Below are positions 36,187 through 45,599 of a DNA stretch of 64,000 nt, in pieces. The number at the start of each line of letters is the position of its first letter. The stretch's first letter is position 1. The notes beneath the pieces were generated by a model that saw only the letters and a list, made by a program, of their open reading frames with translations, had not been told where the DNA came from and did not search any database. Origin of the DNA: Verrucomicrobiia bacterium (GTDB lineage: Bacteria; Verrucomicrobiota; Verrucomicrobiia; JABWAM01); NCBI GenBank assembly GCA_028687435.1, contig JAQUAF010000005.1, forward strand, positions 84,737 to 148,736. Reading direction: 5' to 3'. The translations under genes were made by a program, and so were the position numbers.

Positions 36187-37113
36187 ATGAAGCGCCACCT
36201 TTTCACCCTGCTCATTCTGTCCCTTTTTCAGAACATTGGGCAAAGCGCATCGGTGACCAACGCCGTCCCCAAAAAAGCCGGCATCACCATCCATTCACTC
36301 CGGAACGTGTCGTCTCCCACCAACGCCCCAGCTTCCCCCCCCCCCATAACCATCGGTCCTTCCACCGACACCAACCGCCTGACCCGGCTCCGCTTCCGCC
36401 AACCCCTTCGTGATGCCCCCACCAACGCGCCTCCCCCCATCGACCCCGCCGTGAAAGCCAGGGAAAACGAAGCCACCCGTTTGAATCGCGTCGGCGACCT
36501 GCATTATCAATCCGGCAAATTCACCGAGGCAATCAAGGACTTTCAACGCGCCATCCAATTGTGCCCGGACTGGTCCCACAGTTGGTTCAATCTGGGGCTG
36601 GCCCATTTGGCCGAAGGACATTCCTCTGACGCCATTCAAGCCCTTGAACAATCCGCCAAACTCAAGCCGGAAGATCCCGCGCCGTACAAAAACCTGGGCG
36701 TTCTCTATACCGATCTGGGCCGCACCAACGAAGCGCTCAGCGCCTGCCTGCAAGTCACCCGTCTGCAATCGGATGACGCCGGCGCATGGTACAATCTGGG
36801 ACGCGCCCATGAACATTTCGGACGCTCCACCGAGGCGCTCACGGATTACCAGGAAGCGGTCCGGCTCAAACCGGAACATGCCAGCGCCTGGTGCAATCTT
36901 GGCGGAATCTATCTGCAAATCGACCAACCCTTTGAAGCCATAGCCGCCCTGCGCAAAGCCATCGAAATAAAGCCCGATTCCATCGAGGCGCTCAACAACC
37001 TGTGCATCGCCTACGCCTCCAGCGGCCAGAAGGACCGAGCCCGGCTCATCTGGCGGCGGCTGGAAAAACTGGACCCCGCGCGAGCAAAAAAACTCTCCTC
37101 TTATCTGAATTAG
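36187..37113 (+). CDS. secreted TPR-repeat protein
   Basis: 308 residues from ATG 36187, with a signal peptide (MKRHLFTLLILSLF then a Ser-Ala cleavage region). A Pro/Thr-rich segment (residues about 30-95) includes an 11-C run (36335-36345). Residues about 100-300 hold six TPRs with canonical spacing (WFNLGLAHLAEGHSSDAI, YKNLGVLYTDLGRTNEAL, WYNLGRAHEHFGRSTEAL, WCNLGGIYLQIDQPFEAI). Acts as a scaffold in the periplasm or outer membrane; partner unknown. Monocistronic. Confidence 0.88.
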   Translation: MKRHLFTLLILSLFQNIGQSASVTNAVPKKAGITIHSLRNVSSPTNAPASPPPITIGPSTDTNRLTRLRFRQPLRDAPTNAPPPIDPAVKARENEATRLNRVGDLHYQSGKFTEAIKDFQRAIQLCPDWSHSWFNLGLAHLAEGHSSDAIQALEQSAKLKPEDPAPYKNLGVLYTDLGRTNEALSACLQVTRLQSDDAGAWYNLGRAHEHFGRSTEALTDYQEAVRLKPEHASAWCNLGGIYLQIDQPFEAIAALRKAIEIKPDSIEALNNLCIAYASSGQKDRARLIWRRLEKLDPARAKKLSSYLN

Positions 37114-37237
37114 GCGCCAATCCAAAATCTCACGACAACAAATTGTTGTGAAAAAAATCGCCGGCCATTCTCATCCTCCTTCAGCCTGTCAACCTTCAGC
37201 TATCAGCCTTTTTTCCGCAGCGAAATCTGCGAAAAAC

Positions 37238-39349
37238 CTAGTGATTGCCCCTCGGAATCGATTTTTCCCACTTCTTTTCCCGGATCAATTCCTTGTCCTC
37301 GAACAACTGCCGGACGGTGGTCAGGTTGAAATTTTTCTCATCGGATGCCATGCGGAACTTGACAACAAGCCGAAGCTCCCGATCCGGAGATTGGATGGCG
37401 TAATTCGTCGCCGCCTCGTATGTTGCGTGGGCTGGATCCTGATCACTCACTTTCCATACGTTTTTCTCCTGCATATGATAAAGGGTGTCCCGGATGGTCA
37501 TCTTCTGGTTGATCCCGCAGGAATACACCGCCTGCCCCGTTTCCGGCTTGTAATCAATATGCGAGCTTTTCCCTTCATTCTCCTCGGAATATGACGCGTC
37601 GGGCGGCCATTCCTCCGGCTCGGGTTTGGGCAGGTCGCACGAAGCGGTCAGCGTATTTTTCTCAACAACAGGCAATTCAACACAGGTGCCGGCTCCCGGA
37701 TAAAGCTTGGTGGATCCCTTGCAAGGAGTCGGCCATGCCATGGGAAACTGGGCATTGCAGATGGACAGGCGGATTTTGTGGTTTGGCCTGAATTTCCACG
37801 TCGTGAAATGAATCTCGCCGGCGATTTTGATCTTTTCGCCCGGGACCATTGGCGACGCCTTCAGACGCGATTCACGGTCGGCGGGATTGATCAGCGTTCC
37901 ACTGACCAGCGAGACTGTCCCATCCGGCCAGACATCCTCCAGACGAACCGACCATTGAAACAGCGGAGCATCGGCTGAAACAGCCAGGTTGACCTTGGGT
38001 ATGCCAATGATTTCGACCGTTTCTTTCAAAGGCTCGGAATCGAACACCATGCTGCTTTCATCGTCAAAAGCCATGTCACCGCTCGTCTCCCCCCACCAGC
38101 CATGAACACTGGTGCCAGAGCCGGCCTTGTAAACAAGAGAGCAGGGCTTTGCTTCGCCCGGGGCGGAAGCAAGCAGCTTCCGGTTTTCCCCCGGATAGAA
38201 CTGGCGTCCCTTGATGCCGCCGATGGGCCAGTTGCCGCATCGCCACTCTCCCGGAGTGGACTTGAGATCTTCCGATGGAGGAACCGCATCGCGCACGAAA
38301 ACCATGAACCGGGGTTCATCCATGATGCCGTTGCCGGTCCCCTTCAACCAATGATCCCACCAACGCAGGGCTTTTTTCCTCCACTCGTAGTTGGGCCCCG
38401 GCACTCCGGTGTCCGGCCAGCTGTGATTCCATGGCCCGATATCCGCCTTGATCTGCTTGTTCGGCGAATCCAGCAGGCGCACAACCGTGTCGCGATATCC
38501 ATCGAGCAACCCCCCGATGACATACACCGGGATTTCCACCGGAGGATGGAACCGGGCGGATTCCTTGCGCCAGAAGGGGCCGTCGGAATTTTTCTCCTTC
38601 CACTTGTAATGCCACGGTGGACGATCAAACCGGTTGGAGAAAAACTCCGGCGTGAGAGCCCTCGTTCTGGTGTCCGGAAGGGCGTTGTAGGTGTCGATCA
38701 TCGCCTCCCAGACATCCGTATGCATGACCCCATCGATGAAATGAACATCCTGATAGTAAAGATCATCCGAAACATGCGCGATCAAAATGGCCTTGAGGGC
38801 GGGAGGCTTGCGCCGGGCAACCATCAGGGAGTTGAACGCGCCCCACGAAAGACCGTACATCCCCACCTTGCCGTTTGACCATCGCTTTTGGGAAAGCTGC
38901 CTGATGATTTCCACGCAGTCGGACAATTCCTCCTCGGAATACTCCGCCTCCGGAAGCGCCCCGCCGCTGTCGCCGGTGCCGCGGAGATCCACTTTTGCGA
39001 CCACATATCCGTGTCTGGCAAAATAAGCGCCAACCGGATAGTCCCACGACAGATAACAAAGATCATCCTTCCGGTACCCGTTCAGCTCAAAAAAAACCGG
39101 CAATTTTGAGCCTGTTTTCGCAGCCGCGGGCATCCAGTAAGAAACCGCCAGTTTGACGCCATCCGGCATGGTCAGGTTTTCCCGTTCCACCGTAAATTTG
39201 CCATGTGAATGGGCAACGGCGCCGGAATCGCCCCCCTCCTCATCATCGCCCTCATCCTCCGCAATCAGAATGCCGCATCCGCAAGGGAACAACATCGCAA
39301 GGCAAAAAAAGGAAACCGCAAAAAACCGAAACAGGTCATTCTTCATCAT
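37238..39349 (-). CDS. CocE/NonD-family hydrolase (X-Pro dipeptidyl peptidase S15-like), lipoprotein
   Basis: 703 residues. GGAGGGG precedes two adjacent ATGs (39349 and 39346); either fits. N-terminal signal with lipobox-like LFPCGC, then an acidic linker. Alpha/beta hydrolase core: YDYPVGAYFARHGY-like region (SWDYPVGAYFARHGYVVAKV), catalytic Ser in GMYGLSWGAFNS (GxSxG). C-terminal jelly-roll domain with WSVRLEDVWPDGTVSLVSG, typical of the S15/CocE family. Family members cleave esters or X-Pro peptides; no substrate can be set. The last 120 residues are an additional domain. Confidence 0.85.
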   Translation of the reverse strand: MMKNDLFRFFAVSFFCLAMLFPCGCGILIAEDEGDDEEGGDSGAVAHSHGKFTVERENLTMPDGVKLAVSYWMPAAAKTGSKLPVFFELNGYRKDDLCYLSWDYPVGAYFARHGYVVAKVDLRGTGDSGGALPEAEYSEEELSDCVEIIRQLSQKRWSNGKVGMYGLSWGAFNSLMVARRKPPALKAILIAHVSDDLYYQDVHFIDGVMHTDVWEAMIDTYNALPDTRTRALTPEFFSNRFDRPPWHYKWKEKNSDGPFWRKESARFHPPVEIPVYVIGGLLDGYRDTVVRLLDSPNKQIKADIGPWNHSWPDTGVPGPNYEWRKKALRWWDHWLKGTGNGIMDEPRFMVFVRDAVPPSEDLKSTPGEWRCGNWPIGGIKGRQFYPGENRKLLASAPGEAKPCSLVYKAGSGTSVHGWWGETSGDMAFDDESSMVFDSEPLKETVEIIGIPKVNLAVSADAPLFQWSVRLEDVWPDGTVSLVSGTLINPADRESRLKASPMVPGEKIKIAGEIHFTTWKFRPNHKIRLSICNAQFPMAWPTPCKGSTKLYPGAGTCVELPVVEKNTLTASCDLPKPEPEEWPPDASYSEENEGKSSHIDYKPETGQAVYSCGINQKMTIRDTLYHMQEKNVWKVSDQDPAHATYEAATNYAIQSPDRELRLVVKFRMASDEKNFNLTTVRQLFEDKELIREKKWEKSIPRGNH

Positions 39350-39514
39350 CACCCCTCCATGAAATTCAAGGCTCGTCGCAGCCAAAGCCTAGACCAAACA
39401 AACAGGATTGCCAGAATTTTATCCAAGAGGCTCTCCGAAGCAAACGCCGGAGACAGGCTGTGCTGCCTGTCTGCTTTGCAAGCGACAAAAAGGTTGTGCA
39501 GGAACCCCACCATT

Positions 39515-40393
39515 TCAGGCGGTCAGGCGATCCACATACTGGCGCCAGGCTTCCCCGGATATTTCAGGCAGACGGGCGCGGATGAATTCCCGGTCCGCGG
39601 AACTTCTGTTGGGAACTTTTATTCCGCACAAATCGAGATGATCGGAGAATTCCACTTTTTTCCGATGGTTCATCCCCTTGTTCACGGGGCACACATCCTG
39701 GCAAGCCTCGCAGCCGTGCAGCCAGCGATCCAAGGCGCGAACATCGGATGGTTCCCGCTTATGGGGTTCCGGCGCATGGCGGTTCAGGAAAGAGATGCAC
39801 CTCAACGGATCGATCCGGTATCCTTCAGGGAAGATGGCTTTGACGGGACACGATTCGACGCACCGATTACATTGCCGGCATGTCGCCTTGCTGACTTGCT
39901 CAAGCGGCTCGGATTCCACGGCCAGAACCAGATCCGTGCCGATAACGCTGATACCCACGTAAGATCCCATTCCCGTGGCGTAAAACATGGTGTTTTTGCC
40001 GATAAACCCCAACCCTGCGGCGCATGCGGCAGCCCGGGCCGGCACATCGAGCGGCTCGGCCTTGAATCCATTCGTTTTCAGAAAATCAGTCAGCAGCTTC
40101 TCCTTCTCCGCCACAGTCTTCCAACAAAACCGGCTGTAATTTGAAATCTTGAACCGCCCCTCGGGATAGGCATTCTCATAAAAATAATCCACCGCCAAAA
40201 CAATGACCGTGGCAAACCGCTCCGCCGCCCTTCCCGCCCGCAGAAACGCCTCATAAGGACGATAAGCCATTTGATGATACTCAACCCGCTCCTCAACCGC
40301 CCTCAAATACCCGTCAAACCCCCTCCCTTGGAACCATCCAACGGCGCCCAATTCATGCGACGAGACGAATTTTCGCAAATCAGAAGAATTCAT
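39515..40393 (-). CDS. QueG-like 4Fe-4S reductase (epoxyqueuosine reductase-related)
   Basis: 292 residues. Two 4Fe-4S motifs, CRQCNRCVESCP and CEACQDVCP, follow a GLGFIGKNTMFY segment like the cobalamin-binding region of QueG. The protein is shorter than classical QueG (about 350-380 residues), mainly because it lacks the C-terminal HEAT-like part. Could still be the tRNA epoxyqueuosine reductase or a paralogous reductase. No other queuosine gene is in the window. Monocistronic. Confidence 0.75.
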   Translation of the reverse strand: MNSSDLRKFVSSHELGAVGWFQGRGFDGYLRAVEERVEYHQMAYRPYEAFLRAGRAAERFATVIVLAVDYFYENAYPEGRFKISNYSRFCWKTVAEKEKLLTDFLKTNGFKAEPLDVPARAAACAAGLGFIGKNTMFYATGMGSYVGISVIGTDLVLAVESEPLEQVSKATCRQCNRCVESCPVKAIFPEGYRIDPLRCISFLNRHAPEPHKREPSDVRALDRWLHGCEACQDVCPVNKGMNHRKKVEFSDHLDLCGIKVPNRSSADREFIRARLPEISGEAWRQYVDRLTA

Positions 40394-40484
40394 GATAAAC
40401 TCCGGTCAATGGATAACTCGGGCAGCTTGCCCGTATTTTCCGCAAACGTTCACGGGGCTCAGCCCCTTCGTTGTCATTGAGAAA

Positions 40485-41240
40485 TTAATGAGCACGGCGA
40501 ATTAGCAACCGGAAATCCCGCGCTGGGACCTCCAAGTTGATCGTTTGATCTTTCAAAGCATATTGAGCGTCTGAAAAAGCGTCGTCAAAAAATAATTTTT
40601 CTTCTTGATCGCAAGGATATTTTTCTGGGCCAAGCCAAAGCTGTCCGGTCACATTTTCATTGGAGTCATTAAAGACGACCAAAGCCAGTTCCTTCGATGC
40701 TTCGTATACCGAGACACAAACTCGCTTTGACCGGCAACTTCTGAACTCAATGGCTGGCAGTTTTTCCCAATAGGGATAAAAGCGGGATCCTTCAGAGTAG
40801 AACCCATGCTGTTGCATGACGGCCACCAGGCAATCCCATGGCCGCATGTACTCGGCCGGGCCAAAAGACCAGCAGCGGCCGTTGTGCGCAAGCATTAGGC
40901 CAATGAGATGGCGATTGGGTTTCACCGCTTCCTTGGTGTTCCAGAAATTCAGATTGGCACGTTCAAAGATCTGGGTGCCACGAACCAACTCATTGATCAA
41001 TACAGGAACCGGCCCCCACATCTCTGGCAGGAGTTGAGCCCGAAACTTTTCCAATGTAAGCACATCATGATATGAGCGCTGCCTGGCCACGGCCTTGGTC
41101 AGGAGACGACCCCCTTTCGAATCACGAACAACGTTTTGGCCTGCACGGCCATGCAGCTTTTTCAGCGATTGGTCACTTGAGAAATTGACGCGTAGGAGGG
41201 ATGTTATCCATTCGCGGCAAAAAACGCCCCGTTCGACCAA
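40485..41240 (-). pseudogene. C-terminal fragment of a glycoside-hydrolase-like protein
   Basis: 251 codons without an N-terminal domain I can recognise. The readable part (FRAQLLPEMWGPVPVLINEL, then GLMLAHNGRCWSFGPAEYMRPW and a closing beta-rich part) resembles the C-terminal half of large putative glycoside hydrolases of the DUF6067 kind. Start at 41240 is weak, and base composition is lower in GC than neighbouring genes. It may be the remnant of a longer gene or a laterally acquired piece. Family assignment is tentative. Confidence 0.4.
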
Positions 41241-41380
41241 AAAACCGAAATCCCGCGATTTTTAGATTACTCAGAGGATATTTATTTGTTCGTTGACAAT
41301 TAAAGCTCATCGTTTTTCAAATCATTTTGAAAGCGGCTCAAAGGGATCGAAGTTGAAGAAGATTTGCCGAACAATTCGGT

Positions 41381-42781
41381 TTATAAAACAACCTGTTGTT
41401 CCTTCAACTTCTGTTGCAAGCAGGAAATATCCAAGCCTTGAACCGGTTGTTTTTGGCGAACGGCCAAGGCGGCGGCGGTTCCCGCGGCCTGGCCGGTGAC
41501 CATGCAGCAGGGCATGATGCGGGCGGAGGATTCGCCTTCGTGGGTCGCGGAAATGCACCGTCCAGACAGCAGAAGATTATCAACCCGTTTCGGGACCAGG
41601 CATCGGTACGGAATCTGGTAGCTGGTTCCGGTCTTCAGAAGCCCCTCCTCGACGGATCGCTTGTTGTCCGGCAGGTGAATGTCGAGATTGTAGGCGTTGC
41701 GGCCAATGCTGTCCTCAAAAGACGCGGCGCAAACCACATCGTCCCCGGTCAGGACATATTCCCCAAGCACCCGGCGGGTGTCCCGCACCCCCATCATGGA
41801 GGCGGTATCGATCAAAAAGCATTTTTCGAATCCCCGAAGATGCTTGCGATATAACATCACCCTTTCCTGGACATCCCTGCGCCCCTGGATAAACGCCCGT
41901 GTCAAATCCTCATCGCTGGTGCCGTCAACATTGTGGGTGTGCTGGCTGTTGACGGCAACCACTCCATCCATGCCCGGCACTTTTTGAATGCACCCAACGC
42001 CATGAACAGCCTTCACCTCCCCCTTCTTGTAAGCCTCGGCAAACAGACGTTTGCACCGCGCCATTTCTTCCCGGTCGAGGTAAAACCGTCCCGGCATGTT
42101 CACTCCTCCAAGACGAAACACCAATGTCACACCCATCATCCTGCCATCATGCTCCCTTCCTTTCTGGAATTCGGCGCCCGCCAATGCTGCCACATCGCCA
42201 TCGCCCGTGGCATCCACAAAAAATCGGGCTTTCAGTTCCCGGACTCCACTCTTCCCGGCTATGCGCAGCCCTTCGATGTGTACGCATTCAGGATTATCAG
42301 CGCGTCGAGCGTCGAGCGTCGAGCATCGAGCGGCGGCCTCAGGCCGCCCTTGAACAGCGCCAATCAACATGGTTTCGTAGAGGATTTGGGCGCCCGCTTC
42401 CGAAACCATGTCCTCGCTGACCACCTTGACAGCCTCGGGATTGACGGGAATGAAACCGCAACCGTAATCCGTCGCCATGTTCATGGCCAGCAGACGATTC
42501 AACATTTCCTCGGGGATTCCCTTGATGATCCGTTTGAAATTTTTCATTTCATCAGTCAATGGGAGGCCCTTTTCGTAACACGGATCGCGTTCCCAATCCA
42601 AAAGACGCGATCCGTCATCAAAGGGACCCCATACCGAAAGCAATCCGGAACTGGCGATTCCGCCAAGGCACCCCTGGCGTTCAATCAACAAGGTGGACGC
42701 TCCGTTGCGCGCCGCCGCGATTGCCGCAACCGTTCCGGCCGGGCCGCCTCCCACTACAATGACATCGTATTGTGTTTTCAT
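41381..42781 (-). CDS. FAD-dependent oxidoreductase (FAD_oxidored family)
   Basis: 466 residues from ATG 42781. Rossmann FAD motif VIVVGGGPAGTVAAIAAARNG with ERQGCLGG, and the ARFFVDATGDGDVAALAGA motif of the PF12831 family. C-terminal GRCISATHEGESSARIMPCC is also typical. An in-frame palindromic insertion (42301-42348) adds about 16-20 residues (AAARCSTLDARRADNP) to the middle of the protein. These proteins are often encoded in sugar catabolism loci of PVC bacteria; the substrate is unknown. The GntR-LacI regulator is next on the same strand, separated by a repeat element. Confidence 0.88.
   Translation of the reverse strand: MKTQYDVIVVGGGPAGTVAAIAAARNGASTLLIERQGCLGGIASSGLLSVWGPFDDGSRLLDWERDPCYEKGLPLTDEMKNFKRIIKGIPEEMLNRLLAMNMATDYGCGFIPVNPEAVKVVSEDMVSEAGAQILYETMLIGAVQGRPEAAARCSTLDARRADNPECVHIEGLRIAGKSGVRELKARFFVDATGDGDVAALAGAEFQKGREHDGRMMGVTLVFRLGGVNMPGRFYLDREEMARCKRLFAEAYKKGEVKAVHGVGCIQKVPGMDGVVAVNSQHTHNVDGTSDEDLTRAFIQGRRDVQERVMLYRKHLRGFEKCFLIDTASMMGVRDTRRVLGEYVLTGDDVVCAASFEDSIGRNAYNLDIHLPDNKRSVEEGLLKTGTSYQIPYRCLVPKRVDNLLLSGRCISATHEGESSARIMPCCMVTGQAAGTAAALAVRQKQPVQGLDISCLQQKLKEQQVVL
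42301..42348. repeat. in-frame GTCGAGC repeat plus palindrome inside the FAD oxidoreductase gene
   Basis: About four copies of the heptamer GTCGAGC with slight decay (42301-42330) followed by GGCGGCCT-C-AGGCCGCC, a perfect 8-bp hairpin (42332-42348). The reading frame passes through without a stop. Confidence 0.75.
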
Positions 42782-42790
42782 TTTTTTGAA

Positions 42791-42990
42791 AGGCACTCAG
42801 GCACTGGGGCACTGAGGCACTAAGGTTTGTTGTTCTTCACTTCCTCACATTTGCAAATTTCTCGATGATCCCGGTTCGGCGGTGCGGGAGCCCCGCCCTC
42901 CATTTGTTTCGTTCCACCGATTATGAAGGGAGGGACTCCCTCACCGCCATCCAGATTGCTTTCCCTCAGTGCCCCAGTGCCTGAGTGCCT
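42791..42990. mobile_element. 200-bp MITE-like element with 26-bp perfect inverted ends
   Basis: The end at 42791-42816 (AGGCACTCAGGCACTGGGGC...) is an exact reverse complement of 42965-42990. Inside, another imperfect inverted pair, CGGCGGTGCGGGAG (42877) and GACTCCCTCACCGCC (ending 42948), makes a nested structure. No protein is encoded. Its right end forms the last codons and stop of the GntR regulator gene. Confidence 0.7.
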
Positions 42991-44141
42991 GCTGCACAGG
43001 CCGTCAACGCCTGCGCATCCAATTCAATCAAGCGTTGAAACGGCAGGTAAACCTGTTTTTCGGAAAGCTCCTCGTTTTTCATCAGCGCCAGCAGCATCTC
43101 GCACATTTTCACCGCATAGGCTTCCGGATCCTGCTCCAGCCGGATGACCGGAAACGGATAAAATGTTCCCGCCCCCTTGTTGGCGTGAGTTGCCACAACC
43201 AATTGCGAGGGAACCTTGATCCCCAAATCCATGATGGCCATGGCCGCGTCGGCAAATAGAATATCATCGCACGCCAGCAGACCATCGGGCTTTTCATCAC
43301 CCGCCCGCCAGATTTCCCGGAACTCCTCCCACCCGGCGCCATTCAAATTGGGATGCGTATCGCTACGAATCCAACCTTCGTAAAAAGGCAACCCCTGTTC
43401 TTGCAAAGCGGTTTTGACCACATCAATCCAAGTCATTCCATCATTTCTCAATGGGCCGCCCCACCCTTTCCATCCCATAACCGCAACCCGGCGGCAATTT
43501 CGCTTCGCCAGACACGCCACCCCATCACGAACCAATTTCAAACAATCCCATCGAACCCTGACCGGATACTCCTCCCCATCGCCTACCACTGGAATACGAT
43601 TCGAGCGCAACAGATCAACCCATCGCGCATCAAACGGAGTGGCCACCGCCATCACGCCCGCCAACCGGCCATCTTGCGCTTCCTTCAAAAACTCCTGGCA
43701 TGTCAGACCGTCCACCTTCTGATCCACTCCAAGCTGGCGCCGTCCCACATAAAGTTTTGCCTTGAATCCCCGGCTTTCGAAAAAATGCCGCGCCTGCTGG
43801 ATCTCCGCCAGATATGAATATGAAGTGCGCGGATCGGACACATCAAAATCGATCAATACCGCCACATGACGTTGGGCAGAACGATCCGCCACATAGGTGC
43901 CGCTCCCATGCCGCCGGACAACCAACCCATCCTGAGCCAGTGTGCGCAAGGCCTCCCGGATCGTCAGGAAACTGACTGAAAAACGCTTGGCCAGTGCGGA
44001 TTCCGATTCCAATTTTTGGCCCTCCTTGCAGTTGGAAACAATCTCCTCTCTCAACAGAGAGGCAATCTGCTGATGCAAAGGACGGCGTTCTAAGGGAGGT
44101 TTAAGGTTCAAGGGTGAGAGGTTCAGGGGTTCACGGTTCAA
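42966..44141 (-). CDS. GntR-type regulator with LacI-like ligand domain
   Basis: 391 codons from a TTG at 44141; the true start is unclear because the first 17 codons are made of TTGAACC-type repeats. Winged helix from about residue 20: PLHQQIASLLREEIVSNCKE, then SVSFLTIREALRTLAQDGLVV and GSGTYVADRS. The remainder is a PBP-like sensor (HVAVLIDFDVSDPRTS, PDGLLACDDILFADAAMAI). The last 10 or so residues (ACAAGTQALGH) derive from the inverted end of the MITE-like element, so the original C-terminus has probably been replaced. Likely regulates the FAD oxidoreductase locus. Confidence 0.85.
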   Translation of the reverse strand: MNREPLNLSPLNLKPPLERRPLHQQIASLLREEIVSNCKEGQKLESESALAKRFSVSFLTIREALRTLAQDGLVVRRHGSGTYVADRSAQRHVAVLIDFDVSDPRTSYSYLAEIQQARHFFESRGFKAKLYVGRRQLGVDQKVDGLTCQEFLKEAQDGRLAGVMAVATPFDARWVDLLRSNRIPVVGDGEEYPVRVRWDCLKLVRDGVACLAKRNCRRVAVMGWKGWGGPLRNDGMTWIDVVKTALQEQGLPFYEGWIRSDTHPNLNGAGWEEFREIWRAGDEKPDGLLACDDILFADAAMAIMDLGIKVPSQLVVATHANKGAGTFYPFPVIRLEQDPEAYAVKMCEMLLALMKNEELSEKQVYLPFQRLIELDAQALTACAAGTQALGH

Positions 44142-44254
44142 CGGTTCAACGGTTTTTGAATCAATACTTAAAAGTCATAAACTCATATACTATGTTTAAC
44201 AATTTAAATCAAAAATCGTAAAAGTCAAGTTGGCGAAAAAATTTCGCATCACGT

Positions 44255-44366
44255 CTGGATTTCCGCATTCACGGGAATGACGGCAAAATGGAAATGCGAA
44301 AATATATGGCACTTGATTGGAAGTTTCCATCAACCATTCGTCATTCCCGCGAATGCGGGAATCCAG
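44255..44366. repeat. REP-like palindromic element (ATTCCCGC type), second copy
   Basis: CTGGATTTCCGCATTCACGG at 44255 and the complement-like CGCGAATGCGGGAATCCAG ending 44366 are imperfect inverted arms, 56 bases apart. Same family as 35146-35227. The remaining bases of 44142-44485 hold AT-rich promoter-like DNA and no gene. Confidence 0.78.
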
Positions 44367-44485
44367 ACACCAGCGGCATGATTTTTTTCGCAAAAGTCAA
44401 CGCCTTCCGAGGCGATAAACCTTCCCGGTCATTACGTTTTTTCTTGCGTTCAGGTGGGTTTTCCCACAGGGAAACGGAAACCAAC

Positions 44486-45130
44486 ATGAAGGCAATCATC
44501 CAATTCTTCACCGCTGGCGGCCCGTTTATGGTCCCGCTGGTGATCTGTTCCGTGGTCGGACTGGCCATCATCATCGAACGAACCATCGCCTTGCAGCGCA
44601 AACGGATTGTTCCCATGAGTTTGGAGGATGCCATCCATCATTTTCAACCCGGCGGCGACACACAAATTCTCCAGGGAATCGCCATGGGGGAAAGCAGCTC
44701 CCTCGGACGGCTTGTCCAGAGAATCCTCGCCCACGCCGACTCTCCCAAGGCGGACAACATCGACGCGCTGCAGGTATGCGGAAGGGCCGAGACCGTGCGA
44801 ATGGAGCGCGGTTTGGTGACACTGGAAATCATCGTGGGCATTGCGCCGTTGCTCGGGTTGCTGGGCACCGTGTCAGGCTTGATCACCGTATTTGCGGCCT
44901 TCGGGCGCGGTGAAAAGGAAAGCATGGCTGAAGCCATGCAAATCGCGGCCGGTATTTCCGAAGCCCTTAACATGACGGTCGCCGGGCTGGTGGTGGCCAT
45001 TCCGGCGCTGGTCATCCATGCTTATTACAGTCGGCGGATTGAACATTACATGTCGGAAATCGAGGGGCTTTGCCTGGATCTGCTGGCCAAATTGTACAAA
45101 CCCGCGCCCACTCCCCCTGCCGGCAACTGA
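44486..45130 (+). CDS. MotA/TolQ/ExbB-family proton channel
   Basis: 214 residues from ATG 44486; the longer open frame from 44288 runs through the REP element and is rejected. Three membrane helices: residues about 10-30 (FMVPLVICSVVGLAIIIERT), about 110-145 (IVGIAPLLGLLGTVSGLITVF, the conserved channel helix) and about 155-180. With the ExbD-like protein next door (6-base gap) it forms a proton-driven motor complex in the inner membrane that energises TonB-type transport or the Tol system. No TonB gene follows. Confidence 0.92.
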   Translation: MKAIIQFFTAGGPFMVPLVICSVVGLAIIIERTIALQRKRIVPMSLEDAIHHFQPGGDTQILQGIAMGESSSLGRLVQRILAHADSPKADNIDALQVCGRAETVRMERGLVTLEIIVGIAPLLGLLGTVSGLITVFAAFGRGEKESMAEAMQIAAGISEALNMTVAGLVVAIPALVIHAYYSRRIEHYMSEIEGLCLDLLAKLYKPAPTPPAGN

Positions 45131-45136
45131 GTTCCC

Positions 45137-45553
45137 ATGCAACTCTTCCAACGCACGCCCCGCAAACCCACGGTGATCATCGTCACGATGATCGACGTAT
45201 TCAGCGTGCTGCTGATCTTTTTCGTCGCCGCCACCACCTTCAAAAAAACCCTGCCGGCCGTCAAAATATCCCTTCCCGAAGCCAAGAGTGGCGCCCCGCT
45301 TTCCCAGACGGAACCTCTCATCCTGAGCATTACGCCTGACGAAAAAATCTATCTGAACGCCAAGGAATTGAGCGTTTCCCAACTGCGCAACGCGTTGCAG
45401 GAAATGGGCAAACAGAATCCGCAGCCCACCCTCGCCATGCAGGCTGACAAAAAGGCCAGCTTCGGACTGGTCATCAAGGTCATGGACGCGGCAAAAGCGG
45501 CCGGTTTCACACAACTCCCGGCCTTCATCGACCAGGAAGGTCCCGCGCGCTGA
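45137..45553 (+). CDS. ExbD/TolR-family biopolymer transport protein
   Basis: 138 residues. One N-terminal helix with the channel Asp (TVIIVTMIDVFSVLLIFFV, Asp20), then a periplasmic domain (ITPDEKIYLNAKELS, then ADKKASFGLVIKVMDAAKAAGF) as usual for ExbD/TolR. Partner of the ExbB-like protein encoded just upstream. Length is normal. Confidence 0.92.
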   Translation: MQLFQRTPRKPTVIIVTMIDVFSVLLIFFVAATTFKKTLPAVKISLPEAKSGAPLSQTEPLILSITPDEKIYLNAKELSVSQLRNALQEMGKQNPQPTLAMQADKKASFGLVIKVMDAAKAAGFTQLPAFIDQEGPAR

Positions 45554-45599
45554 ATTTCGCCAAACTCCTGGCCTCAGTGGAAGTCCTCAACAAAAACTG

